Below are positions 1 to 5,811 of a DNA stretch of 5,811 nt, piece after piece; the first letter of the stretch is position 1; every line of letters begins with the position of its first letter. Made by a program: the position numbers and the translations under genes. Location: positions 6,563-12,373 of the forward strand of contig JAHFQF010000054.1 of NCBI GenBank assembly GCA_023266435.1, given 5' to 3'. Below the pieces are notes generated by a model. It saw nothing but the letters and a program-made list of their open reading frames with translations, searched no databases and was not told the DNA's origin. This DNA is from Legionellales bacterium. Lineage in GTDB: Bacteria > Pseudomonadota > Gammaproteobacteria > Berkiellales > Berkiellaceae.

Positions 1-3000
1 AGCTTTGCGTATCAGCTAAAGATGTAATTAAAAATCTCTTAAATTCCTCGTCTTTTTCTTTAAGAGAAGCAATGAGGCCCATTAGGCCTTTAATTTCTTC
101 TCTTTTCGTAGAGTTTTCTTCTATTTTTTTCTTTAAATCTTCGTCCTTAAAACTCACTTTTTGAGCATAGCGTAACTGATAGGCAACCAAAGGTTCCTCA
201 TGTTTCTCTAACCCCAATTGAACCACTAACTCTCTAGCATGCATTTCTAACGGACGATTATATAAATCTAAAATTTCAGCTTGTATCTCTTCCCTCATAT
301 TTTTATATTTTCTAGTATTATGGTCCATATCAGATGGGTCCATACGAGCTAAGACCCCACCAATAAATCCACTGGTCAACTCGTGAATTAAAGCAACCAA
401 GCCCTTATAATCCTTACACGCCTTTAATTTATCCAAAAAATCAGTGGCAAACCCTTTAATACCGAAAAGATCGATACTTTGTATTGCATCAAAATCAATA
501 CCATTTACATTCTTGATGATATTCTCAAGCATCTCTTTATATTCAGTTTCAAAAGCATTCTGCATACTATCATTATATTCTTTTCCAAAACGCACTTGCG
601 GAAATCTTTGCTTAAAATCCAAATGTATATCAGTTTCGGAGGTGGCTTTGCATTGTTCTAACCAGTCACCTGCTTCCTTCAAAGTGATTGCAGGTTTTGT
701 TTTTTCAGGATTAATGCTTTTTAAGATCTTTAATTGGCTTTGTAGGATTTCATTTAAATCTGTCTCGTTGGTTTTCCCTTTGCTCTCCGAAAGTTGTTTT
801 TTGACATAAACGAAAATCTCATTCTCCTGTAAAACCGGCTTGCCTGCAGCATCAGTTTTACAACGAGAATTATCTAAACAAGAAAACGCTTGAACCAATT
901 GAAGTTTATAAGCTTTCTCTAAATCACCAGTAACGATTGCATTCATATTATCTACAAAAAAACTGATATTTTCATTATGAGCCTGATCATTTTCCGCAGG
1001 ATTATCAGACACCACTTGAGTATGATTTGCATTTCTGATACAGGGGTAGAGAACCTCTTGGCCTAAAAGGTTAAAAGCAGCCTCGAAAATAATTTTTTCA
1101 CCACCAAAATATTGGCTTATTGCACTGACGATCACAAGCTTTTCTGTATCAGACTCAATAAATTCGTCTTTAAATTGTTTACTAAATCGTGCACTTTGAA
1201 AAGACAAAGCCTCAGCCAAGTCATCTAAGTTAAAGGCATCAACCAAGGCTGTAGTTTTCTCATTAGATACATTCAAAACTGACTGCAGAATAAAACGATA
1301 GAAAATCCTGCCGTCTGTTTTTTTAAAAGCAGAATCCGGTTTTTCAAAATCGTCTAGCATTTTCTTTAGTATTGATTCTAAAGCTTGTTCGCTTTGAAAT
1401 TTCTCACCTTCATATTGAGCTTGAGTCGTGCAGATTGTCATCACGTACATCATGGGTATCACATTATTCACGGCGTCTTCGGGTGATAACGAAGGCGCCT
1501 CTTTGATTTGTTTAAAAATTCTTTTATAAAAACCAATGTCCTTTCTTTGTTCTTGATTTGCAATGTATCTTAATAATAATTGCTCAAACTTATCTATCTC
1601 TTGCGGTTTTATGTTCGCGACACCCAGGAAGGACGTCATCTTTGCTATAATGTCGGCTAAGCTGACTCTATAAACATGCCTAAGATCTGCTGGAAATTCA
1701 AATTCCCCCTTCTCTTGTATAACGGTTTCTTTTCCTTTGATGGCACATGCACCATCCGCGACATTTAGCCCTTCATGAACGACAGCATAATAATAACCAG
1801 AGTGTGATAAATCGATATCCTCTGTAACTCTTAGTTGCTCATGCGGCGATCTCACATTTTCTAAAATCGTTAAAAATCGCGTTAACGCCACACGCATATT
1901 AAAACCAGAGTAAGGCACAGTAACCTTGGTTGCGTCAGATGGGACTACTGGCTCCTTCCAGGCAATCGGACATCTCTCTGGTAATGCCAAAGTGGCATCA
2001 ATTTTTTTCATTTGCACTAAAAAATCAGCAAAAACAGTCACCATCTCATCAAAAACCATGCCTGCTTGTTTTTGAGTATCTATTGGGTTATATATTAGAT
2101 CAAAGCTTCCTGTAGTACCTGAAAGGGCAACTCCTGGTAACATTAATGATACCTTATGCTGCTCATACATCTTCTCAAACCATATTTTTTCTTCCTTGCT
2201 AAAGCATAAGTATGCGTTCAAACCCCGAAAAAATTTTACACTTCCCACTTCACTGGCATCAACAAAATTATTTAAAATCATGTCTTTAAAAAACTGCTCT
2301 TTCCCTGCTGCTTTTAATCGCTCATAATCTTTAATAAATCGTGTCAAACCCTCTACCCCATGGGTTTCAACAATTTTTACTAACACGCGAACCTGGTCAT
2401 CATTAAACAGAGCACTTTGATGCTCACAAAGCACATTCATTTGATCAGGTGGCAGTCCTAAACAACCTAGCCAAGCTTTAAAATTTTCCATGGTTGGATT
2501 TGATTGAGTAACTTTATATGCTCCTTGACTAGCATCTTGATAAGTTCTCAACGCAGCCAAAGAAACCTCTTTTGCAGCATATAAAGCAAGGGGATTGAAT
2601 TCAGCAACAGTTTCTTCTGTTAACTTAAGTTGCAAATGTAAACTATCAGGATAGTCATCGACCTGATCATTTCTTTTGAAGAGCGCATTATAGCAAAGCA
2701 CCCTTGCTGCCTCGTAGCCATTCACAGGATCACGAGGCAAGTCTTTGACATAAAAACCGTCAGGCAAATGATTAAAATCCAACCCATCTAAAATTTGTAC
2801 TTGATGCTCTATTAATTTAAGTAGGGCTTCCTCTGATATGGCATCTACAAAAAACTTAGATCTCCTTGAAAATTCTTCTATCTTTTTTTTCGAGATAGTT
2901 TTAAAAACGCCTGAATCAAAATTAAACATACCCAGTGCATTGCGTATCACTGAGATCACATTAGGCTGTTCTTTCATTTTAAGATGTGCGTTTTTTGCTG

Positions 3001-3658
3001 CTGTAGAATCCGACTCTGCAGATATTCTCATGGAAATTGGATCATCTGGTGTAACACTCAATTGATAATATCTGTGAGTAGTCGGATGAATTCTTTCAAA
3101 ATCGTCAACCTGCTCAGCGTAATCTTTTTCTTTTTGTTTTCTTGCTGATTTTCTATCATGGAAATTTTGCATCAGCTGCTGTTCTTGCTGTTGCTCCTGT
3201 TGTTGCTGTTGCTCTGTTTGCTGCTCTTGCTGCACAGCCACCGCTTGCTGAGCTTGAATTTGTATACCAGGTTTTCCTGAAGACGTTTTTCTTTTCTTTT
3301 TAGCTACCGCTATAGGTTCTAATTGAATCTCTCCAGATTGAGGCTTTCTTTGGTTATGAGTTACTAATCCAGCAATGCATTGATTGACAAACGCTTTTTC
3401 TGAATCAGCAACAGCTAAAGCACGATGATCAAATTGAAAAGGCACAACCAGCTGTTGTGTTCTGATTGCTTGCAAAAGCGCATCAAGCACGCCAGCATAT
3501 AGTGCGTTATCTACCATAATTTGATGGGGAATACCTGTTGGGGATGCGTCTAAAGCTTTTAGGTTATCAATAAAAGTCTGTATACCTGCTGAGGTGTTTA
3601 GATCAATATCCAAGGTCACCCCTTGCTTTGGATCCTGATTGAGTACTTGAACTATCAC
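1..3658 (-). CDS. Large protein of unknown function, candidate secreted effector; 3' end beyond window
   Basis: An open frame of 1219 codons without a stop runs from GTG at 3658 to the left edge; the C-terminus is missing. I do not recognise the family. The GTG start is chosen because AGAGGG lies 9 bases upstream, an in-frame TAA occurs three codons before it, and the next in-frame Met is residue 48. Visible parts: residues 1-110 are a mixed, probably folded N-terminal segment. Residues 120-124 are a basic KKKRK cluster. Residues 133-165 are a Gln/Glu-rich linker. About 175-1165 is long, mostly helical soluble sequence without obvious repeats. About 1170-1210 is Lys/Glu-rich and probably coiled coil. 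There is no signal peptide, membrane segment or familiar catalytic motif. Size, linker and lack of known domains fit a type IV-secreted effector of a Legionella/Coxiella-like bacterium, which is inference only; the C-terminal secretion signal would lie outside the window. It is transcribed divergently from cdd. Confidence 0.9.
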   Translation of the reverse strand, partial: MIVQVLNQDPKQGVTLDIDLNTSAGIQTFIDNLKALDASPTGIPHQIMVDNALYAGVLDALLQAIRTQQLVVPFQFDHRALAVADSEKAFVNQCIAGLVTHNQRKPQSGEIQLEPIAVAKKKRKTSSGKPGIQIQAQQAVAVQQEQQTEQQQQQEQQQEQQLMQNFHDRKSARKQKEKDYAEQVDDFERIHPTTHRYYQLSVTPDDPISMRISAESDSTAAKNAHLKMKEQPNVISVIRNALGMFNFDSGVFKTISKKKIEEFSRRSKFFVDAISEEALLKLIEHQVQILDGLDFNHLPDGFYVKDLPRDPVNGYEAARVLCYNALFKRNDQVDDYPDSLHLQLKLTEETVAEFNPLALYAAKEVSLAALRTYQDASQGAYKVTQSNPTMENFKAWLGCLGLPPDQMNVLCEHQSALFNDDQVRVLVKIVETHGVEGLTRFIKDYERLKAAGKEQFFKDMILNNFVDASEVGSVKFFRGLNAYLCFSKEEKIWFEKMYEQHKVSLMLPGVALSGTTGSFDLIYNPIDTQKQAGMVFDEMVTVFADFLVQMKKIDATLALPERCPIAWKEPVVPSDATKVTVPYSGFNMRVALTRFLTILENVRSPHEQLRVTEDIDLSHSGYYYAVVHEGLNVADGACAIKGKETVIQEKGEFEFPADLRHVYRVSLADIIAKMTSFLGVANIKPQEIDKFEQLLLRYIANQEQRKDIGFYKRIFKQIKEAPSLSPEDAVNNVIPMMYVMTICTTQAQYEGEKFQSEQALESILKKMLDDFEKPDSAFKKTDGRIFYRFILQSVLNVSNEKTTALVDAFNLDDLAEALSFQSARFSKQFKDEFIESDTEKLVIVSAISQYFGGEKIIFEAAFNLLGQEVLYPCIRNANHTQVVSDNPAENDQAHNENISFFVDNMNAIVTGDLEKAYKLQLVQAFSCLDNSRCKTDAAGKPVLQENEIFVYVKKQLSESKGKTNETDLNEILQSQLKILKSINPEKTKPAITLKEAGDWLEQCKATSETDIHLDFKQRFPQVRFGKEYNDSMQNAFETEYKEMLENIIKNVNGIDFDAIQSIDLFGIKGFATDFLDKLKACKDYKGLVALIHELTSGFIGGVLARMDPSDMDHNTRKYKNMREEIQAEILDLYNRPLEMHARELVVQLGLEKHEEPLVAYQLRYAQKVSFKDEDLKKKIEENSTKREEIKGLMGLIASLKEKDEEFKRFLITSLADTQS
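3164..3262 (-). repeat. Gln/Glu-rich low-complexity linker in the large protein
   Basis: Residues 133-165 are dominated by Gln with interspersed Glu. The densest part, residues 143-161, is almost entirely Q and E in short runs. The codons mix CAA, CAG, GAA and GAG irregularly, so this is not a freshly expanded pure triplet repeat. It separates the N-terminal segment of about 110 residues plus the basic cluster from the long helical body, and probably acts as a flexible or helical linker. Confidence 0.85.
3287..3301 (-). other. KKKRK basic cluster, possible nuclear localisation signal
   Basis: Residues 120-124 of the large protein read KKKRK, followed by T-S-S-G-K. This fits the classical monopartite nuclear localisation pattern K-K/R-X-K/R and resembles the core of the SV40 large T signal. 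It sits in a probably disordered stretch just before the Gln-rich linker, so it should be exposed. Short basic clusters also arise by chance in A-rich genes, and this one is encoded by an A-rich tract. It would matter only if the protein enters a eukaryotic host cell. Confidence 0.4.
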
Positions 3659-3667
3659 AATACTTTA

Positions 3668-3673
3668 CCCTCT
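3668..3673 (-). promoter_or_regulatory. Ribosome binding site deciding the GTG start of the large gene
   Basis: The minus strand reads AGAGGG, then nine bases, then GTG at 3658. No in-frame ATG lies near it, and the frame is closed by TAA at 3667-3665. The purine-rich match and its spacing make GTG the best supported initiation codon. Confidence 0.65.
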
Positions 3674-3680
3674 ATAATAG

Positions 3681-3723
3681 GCCTCTTAACTTCATCGGCC
3701 TGTGACCGCAGGAGTTTAGAGGC
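3681..3723. repeat. 43-base imperfect inverted repeat in the divergent intergenic region
   Basis: The outer arms GCCTCTTAAC (3681-3690) and GTTTAGAGGC (3714-3723) pair at 9 of 10 positions. Pairing continues inward through 3691-3693 with 3711-3713 (one G·T), skips two mismatches, and closes with CGG (3696-3698) against CCG (3706-3708) around a 7-base loop. In all 18 positions face each other with three mismatches. It lies between the starts of the large minus-strand gene and cdd. It could be an operator for a dimeric regulator, or a structured 5' leader of the large gene, ending 8 bases before that gene's ribosome binding site. No U-run follows on either strand, so a simple terminator is unlikely. 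Confidence 0.55.
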
Positions 3724-3738
3724 AAATTATGATGAGAA

Positions 3739-3767
3739 TTGACAATTTCACTGCTCGCTGACATTCT
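3739..3767 (+). promoter_or_regulatory. Candidate promoter for the cdd-cybB operon
   Basis: A perfect -35 hexamer, TTGACA, lies at 3739-3744, with CATTCT at 3762-3767 at the ideal 17-base spacing. The -10 matches TATAAT at only three of six positions, so the call rests mainly on the -35 and location. The implied start point near 3774 gives a leader of about 29 bases to the cdd ATG. A TATAAT at 3673-3678 is an alternative -10, but I see no suitably spaced -35 for it. Confidence 0.35.
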
Positions 3768-3793
3768 AGGCAGTTATTCTGTTAGTGATCTAC

Positions 3794-3798
3794 GAGGT
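3794..3798 (+). promoter_or_regulatory. Ribosome binding site deciding the cdd ATG start
   Basis: GAGGT lies four bases before ATG at 3803. The in-frame upstream GTG at 3785 has no purine-rich sequence before it and would add six residues not needed by the family fold, so ATG 3803 is preferred. The spacing is a little short. Confidence 0.6.
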
Positions 3799-3802
3799 AT
3801 CC

Positions 3803-4210
3803 ATGGACAGTAAACAGTTAGAAAAATGCCATATTTTGGCGCAACAAACGGCAGAAAAAGCGTACGCACCCTACTCTCGATTTCACGTAGGTTGTGTACT
3901 AGTTGGTGAGAATGAGCAGCTGTATTGTGGTTGTAATGTGGAAAACGCTGCCTACCCACAATCCCAATGCGCGGAAGCCACCGCAGTCGGAAACTTAGTG
4001 ACAGCGGGCTGTCGTGCGATCAAACAAGTCGTGCTTTATACGCCTACGGAGCAATTTTGCTGGCCTTGTGGTGGATGCAGACAGCGTTTATGGGAGTTTG
4101 CATCTCCAGACACATTGGTACACAGTTATAATGTTTCTGGTAAATGCGAAACACGTCGTTTAGGTGCTCTGCTGCCAGATTCTTTTGAAAAATCAAATTT
4201 AAATAAATAA
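3803..4210 (+). CDS. cdd: Cytidine deaminase
   Basis: This enzyme hydrolytically deaminates cytidine and deoxycytidine to uridine and deoxyuridine in the cytosol, as part of pyrimidine salvage. The 135-residue product matches the length of the small, homotetrameric, single-zinc class (about 130-140 residues). The substrate-binding motif NVEN is at residues 45-48. CAE at 56-58 supplies a zinc ligand (C56) and the catalytic proton shuttle (E58), and PCGGC at 88-92 supplies the other two zinc cysteines (C89, C92). An N-terminal YAPYSRFHVG segment (21-30) and a C-terminal LLPDSF (123-128) are also typical. All key residues are intact. ATG 3803 is preferred over GTG 3785 because only it has a ribosome binding site. 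The gene is followed after 12 bases by cybB, probably on the same transcript, and is divergent from the large gene on its left. Confidence 0.95.
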   Translation: MDSKQLEKCHILAQQTAEKAYAPYSRFHVGCVLVGENEQLYCGCNVENAAYPQSQCAEATAVGNLVTAGCRAIKQVVLYTPTEQFCWPCGGCRQRLWEFASPDTLVHSYNVSGKCETRRLGALLPDSFEKSNLNK

Positions 4211-4222
4211 GGATAGTGTTAA

Positions 4223-4765
4223 ATGAGTTTTCTGAATACTAAGCAGCGCTTCGGTGCCTTTACTAAATTATTGCATTGGTTGATTGCGATTGGATTTTCA
4301 GTGCAATTTTATCTCGTCTATCGCCGAGATTTTATGTTAGATGAGGATCCTTTTAAACTCAGCTACATCTTGTGGCACAAACAATTGGGATTTTATTTAT
4401 TCTTTGTCGCACTTTTAATGATAGTCTCTCGACACTTAGGTACTCGCCCAGACTTTCCAAGCAGCATGTCACGTGCGCATGTCATTTTCTCCAAAGTTGG
4501 GCATACTGTTTTATACCTGTTAATGTTATCCATGCCAGTTGGTGGCTATTTGATGTCTTGCTATGGTGGCCGACCAATTATGCTATTTGGCAAGTATGCC
4601 GTCCCTGCTCTGGTGCAACCCAATGAAGCAATGGGGGATTTATTGTATAAATGGCATGCAGGCATATTACCTTATGTGGTTATGGCAGTAGTAGGTGGAC
4701 ATATCCTAGCTGCGCTTTATCATCATTTTGGCTTAAAAGACAATGTTTTAAAACGGATGTTGTAA
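4223..4765 (+). CDS. cybB: Cytochrome b561 family integral membrane protein (CybB type)
   Basis: This is an inner-membrane di-heme b cytochrome. Members of the family pass electrons between ubiquinone and other partners; E. coli CybB acts as a superoxide:ubiquinone oxidoreductase. The 180-residue length is normal. Four membrane helices are visible at about residues 15-33, 48-70, 93-112 and 148-168. The His residues expected to bind the two hemes lie in helices 1, 2 and 4 or next to them: H18 in LLHWL, H52 in LWHKQLG, H145 in KWHAG and H160 in GGHIL. H94 at the start of helix 3 is also typical. The C-terminal YHHFGLKDNVLKRML resembles the end of CybB. AAGGA at 4209-4213 lies 9 bases before ATG and overlaps the cdd stop codon, which supports co-transcription and coupled translation. 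The physiological electron partner cannot be told from sequence. Confidence 0.92.
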   Translation: MSFLNTKQRFGAFTKLLHWLIAIGFSVQFYLVYRRDFMLDEDPFKLSYILWHKQLGFYLFFVALLMIVSRHLGTRPDFPSSMSRAHVIFSKVGHTVLYLLMLSMPVGGYLMSCYGGRPIMLFGKYAVPALVQPNEAMGDLLYKWHAGILPYVVMAVVGGHILAALYHHFGLKDNVLKRML

Positions 4766-4782
4766 TACCAACAATCAACATA

Positions 4783-4823
4783 GAGACCACTTTTGTTGTC
4801 ATGTACCGGCTCAATGTGGTCTC
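4783..4823. repeat. 8-bp inverted repeat between convergent genes
   Basis: GAGACCAC at 4783-4790 is repeated exactly in inverted form at 4816-4823, with a 25-base loop. It lies 17 bases after the cybB stop, in the gap between convergent genes. A transcript end or a protein-binding site is possible, but neither strand has a run of T after the stem and the loop is long, so it is weak as an intrinsic terminator. Confidence 0.35.
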
Positions 4824-4903
4824 ACGTCGTGACTCTGACCCATTTTCTACTGCGTTGTGTTCCTCTTCATCAAGCTCTGGTGTGTGACTGGCTTTTACTG
4901 CTA

Positions 4904-5811
4904 TCACCGACGCTGCTGTAATCTTTCCCCGCCATTCGTGGCAGGATAATTTTTTGGCGCTGGTATGCTGCTTGCATTGGAGCAAACTGCTTCTGGCTGC
5001 CGCACATGAGATGCATCACGAGAAGCAGTTAATGTAGTATCTTTTTTACTCAAGGCAACATCAACCACATCATGTTGATCTGCTGTAGCTGCTGTCTCAA
5101 CAACTTCTGTTGTAGGCTTGTTGAATTTAAATAATCCAGAAACCCAGTGAGTAAATCTCGTCCACTGACGTGCAATCCGTTGACCCAGTCTAACGAAAGC
5201 GTTGTCAGATTTCTTAGAAAAGTTAGCAACAGTTTCTTGATGCAATGCGTGAAGAACTTCTTTTGCACGCGCCTCTTCGCGGCTTATTACTTTTTGAGCA
5301 GTTTCTTCTTTAACACGCAACGCTTCTTGACGAGCTGCTTCTTCGGTTTTATCGCCTTGCACGGCGTGAGCAGCGGCGAGTCGTGGACATTCAGCCATTG
5401 CTGCGTTGAAAGCCTGCGTCTGATCTGTTTCTGAGAGTTTAGGCGTAAGATCTGCGACATTCTCAATATCTTGCGATGGAGTAAAATATCGTGCCTGATC
5501 ATTTTCTAACCCAGCTGATGCAGCACCTTCCTCGTCTATACTCTGTGGGATTTCAAAAACCACAGCATCATTCAGCACACCTAAAGACTCACTGGCTGAC
5601 GGTTGATCAAGAGTAACCATTTTTTCAAGTAATTCTAGTGCCCTGGGTATCTCTTTTTTATCATAAGCATTAGCTAGTCTTGCTATAGCGTCCGGTCCGA
5701 GTGCTCTTAAAAAAGTCACATCACAAATATCCGGGCGACTTTCTTTTATGAATAACAATGCTTTAATAGTTTGAATGGCTTGCGGGAATGCGTGGCTGTA
5801 GTCTAAAAAAT
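4904..5811 (-). CDS. Unrecognised helical protein, C-terminal 301 residues; start beyond window
   Basis: The frame is open from the right edge to the stop at 4904-4906. A TTG at 5758 could start it, but open frame continues upstream to the edge and there is no ribosome binding site before it, so the gene is treated as 5'-truncated. I do not recognise the family. In visible numbering, residues 1-67 are helical and Leu/Ala-rich, and residues 68-130 are acidic and probably loosely structured. Residues 153-200 form a long Glu/Lys/Ala-rich helix, possibly coiled coil. Residues 205-231 are basic and aromatic (R-W-T-R-F then W-V-S-G-L-F-K-F) and could lie on a membrane. About 232-301 is Thr/Ala/Ser-rich and probably disordered. 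There is no obvious enzyme motif. It converges on cybB. An effector or a structural accessory protein are both possible. The annotated C-terminus is uncertain because of the A6 tract at 4950-4955. Confidence 0.85.
   Translation of the reverse strand, partial: FLDYSHAFPQAIQTIKALLFIKESRPDICDVTFLRALGPDAIARLANAYDKKEIPRALELLEKMVTLDQPSASESLGVLNDAVVFEIPQSIDEEGAASAGLENDQARYFTPSQDIENVADLTPKLSETDQTQAFNAAMAECPRLAAAHAVQGDKTEEAARQEALRVKEETAQKVISREEARAKEVLHALHQETVANFSKKSDNAFVRLGQRIARQWTRFTHWVSGLFKFNKPTTEVVETAATADQHDVVDVALSKKDTTLTASRDASHVRQPEAVCSNASSIPAPKNYPATNGGERLQQRR
4928..4955 (+). terminator. Candidate rightward terminator of cdd-cybB, inside the opposing gene
   Basis: On the plus strand a 7-position stem (4928-4934 with 4939-4945) closes around a TTCG tetraloop with one C/A mismatch. 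Four bases later comes a run of six T (4950-4955). This is the layout of an intrinsic terminator. It lies about 160 bases after cybB, within the last codons of the convergent gene, so the two transcripts would overlap at their 3' ends. The mismatch and the four-base gap before the T-run weaken it. Confidence 0.4.
4928..4955 (-). other. Candidate -1 ribosomal frameshift signal
   Basis: Reading the minus-strand gene, codons CCA AAA AAT place the heptamer A AAA AAT (4955-4949) exactly in frame. Three bases later a 7-pair stem (4945-4939 with 4934-4928, one G·U) closes around CGAA. The pattern is that of a slippery site plus stimulatory hairpin, though the heptamer ends in AAT rather than the more slippery AAG, and the spacer is shorter than the usual 5-8 bases. 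In the -1 frame translation would continue 89 codons to a stop at 4680. The same bases read on the plus strand look like a terminator, so this may be coincidence. Confidence 0.2.

Noticed and set aside
444..3065. Several short plus-strand open frames (444-809, 479-661, 1930-2115, 2838-3065)
   Set aside because: All are antisense to the continuous 1219-codon minus-strand gene, lack convincing ribosome binding sites, and show no familiar motif.
3176..3232. Possible expanded CAG/CAA triplet repeat
   Set aside because: The codons are irregularly mixed with GAG, GAA and ACA, so this is a Gln/Glu-rich protein segment rather than a simple DNA repeat tract.
3673..3678. TATAAT as the main cdd promoter -10
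   Set aside because: The nearest -35-like sequence (TTGAAC at 3647-3652) is 20 bases away, longer than usual, and the large palindrome would then lie in the leader; TTGACA at 3739 is better placed.
3774..3959. Minus-strand open frame of 61 codons over the start of cdd
   Set aside because: It is antisense to a clearly recognised cytidine deaminase and has no independent support.
4372..4887. Plus-strand frames at 4372-4626 and 4651-4887
   Set aside because: They overlap cybB in other frames; the Ser-run at the end of the second is the shadow of acidic codons on the other strand.
5050..5502. Short frames inside the right-hand gene on both strands
   Set aside because: They lie wholly within the 301-residue frame and their composition is that of out-of-frame translation.
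1..5811. CRISPR array, tRNA, rRNA, insertion sequence or replication origin
   Set aside because: No regularly spaced direct repeats, cloverleaf-like segments, transposase frames with terminal repeats, or DnaA-box clusters were seen.

Overview
The window looks like part of a low-GC gammaproteobacterial chromosome, most likely from a host-associated lineage such as the Legionellales (Legionella, Coxiella, Aquicella or Berkiella-like). This is inferred from three things: ordinary proteobacterial housekeeping genes (cytidine deaminase, cytochrome b561), A/T-rich coding sequence, and two flanking reading frames without recognisable enzymatic domains that have the look of secreted effectors: large size, helical, charged, Gln/Glu-rich linker, no signal peptide. 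No sequence search was possible, so the taxonomic placement is tentative.

Layout. (1) Positions 1-3658, minus strand: one uninterrupted reading frame of at least 1219 codons. It begins at a GTG with a well-placed ribosome binding site and runs off the left edge, so its C-terminus is missing. (2) Positions 3659-3802: a 144-base divergent intergenic region with a 43-base imperfect inverted repeat and a candidate promoter for the rightward genes. (3) Positions 3803-4765, plus strand: a compact two-gene operon, cytidine deaminase (cdd) and a four-helix di-heme cytochrome b561 (cybB type), separated by 12 bases. (4) Positions 4766-4903: a short convergent intergenic region with an 8-bp inverted repeat. 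(5) Positions 4904-5811, minus strand: the 3' part (301 residues) of a second unrecognised protein whose start lies beyond the right edge.

Functionally, the central operon is housekeeping: pyrimidine salvage in the cytosol and membrane electron transfer. The two genes are adjacent, but no functional link is evident. The flanking genes are the accessory part. The large protein carries a KKKRK cluster next to a Gln/Glu-rich linker, a plausible nuclear-targeting arrangement for a translocated protein. The second protein has a long charged helix, a basic-aromatic segment and a low-complexity tail. Near its 3' end the sequence A AAA AAT lies in the reading frame and is followed three bases later by a stem-loop. 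This could be a -1 frameshift site, a recent indel, or simply the rightward transcription terminator of cdd-cybB read on the opposite strand.
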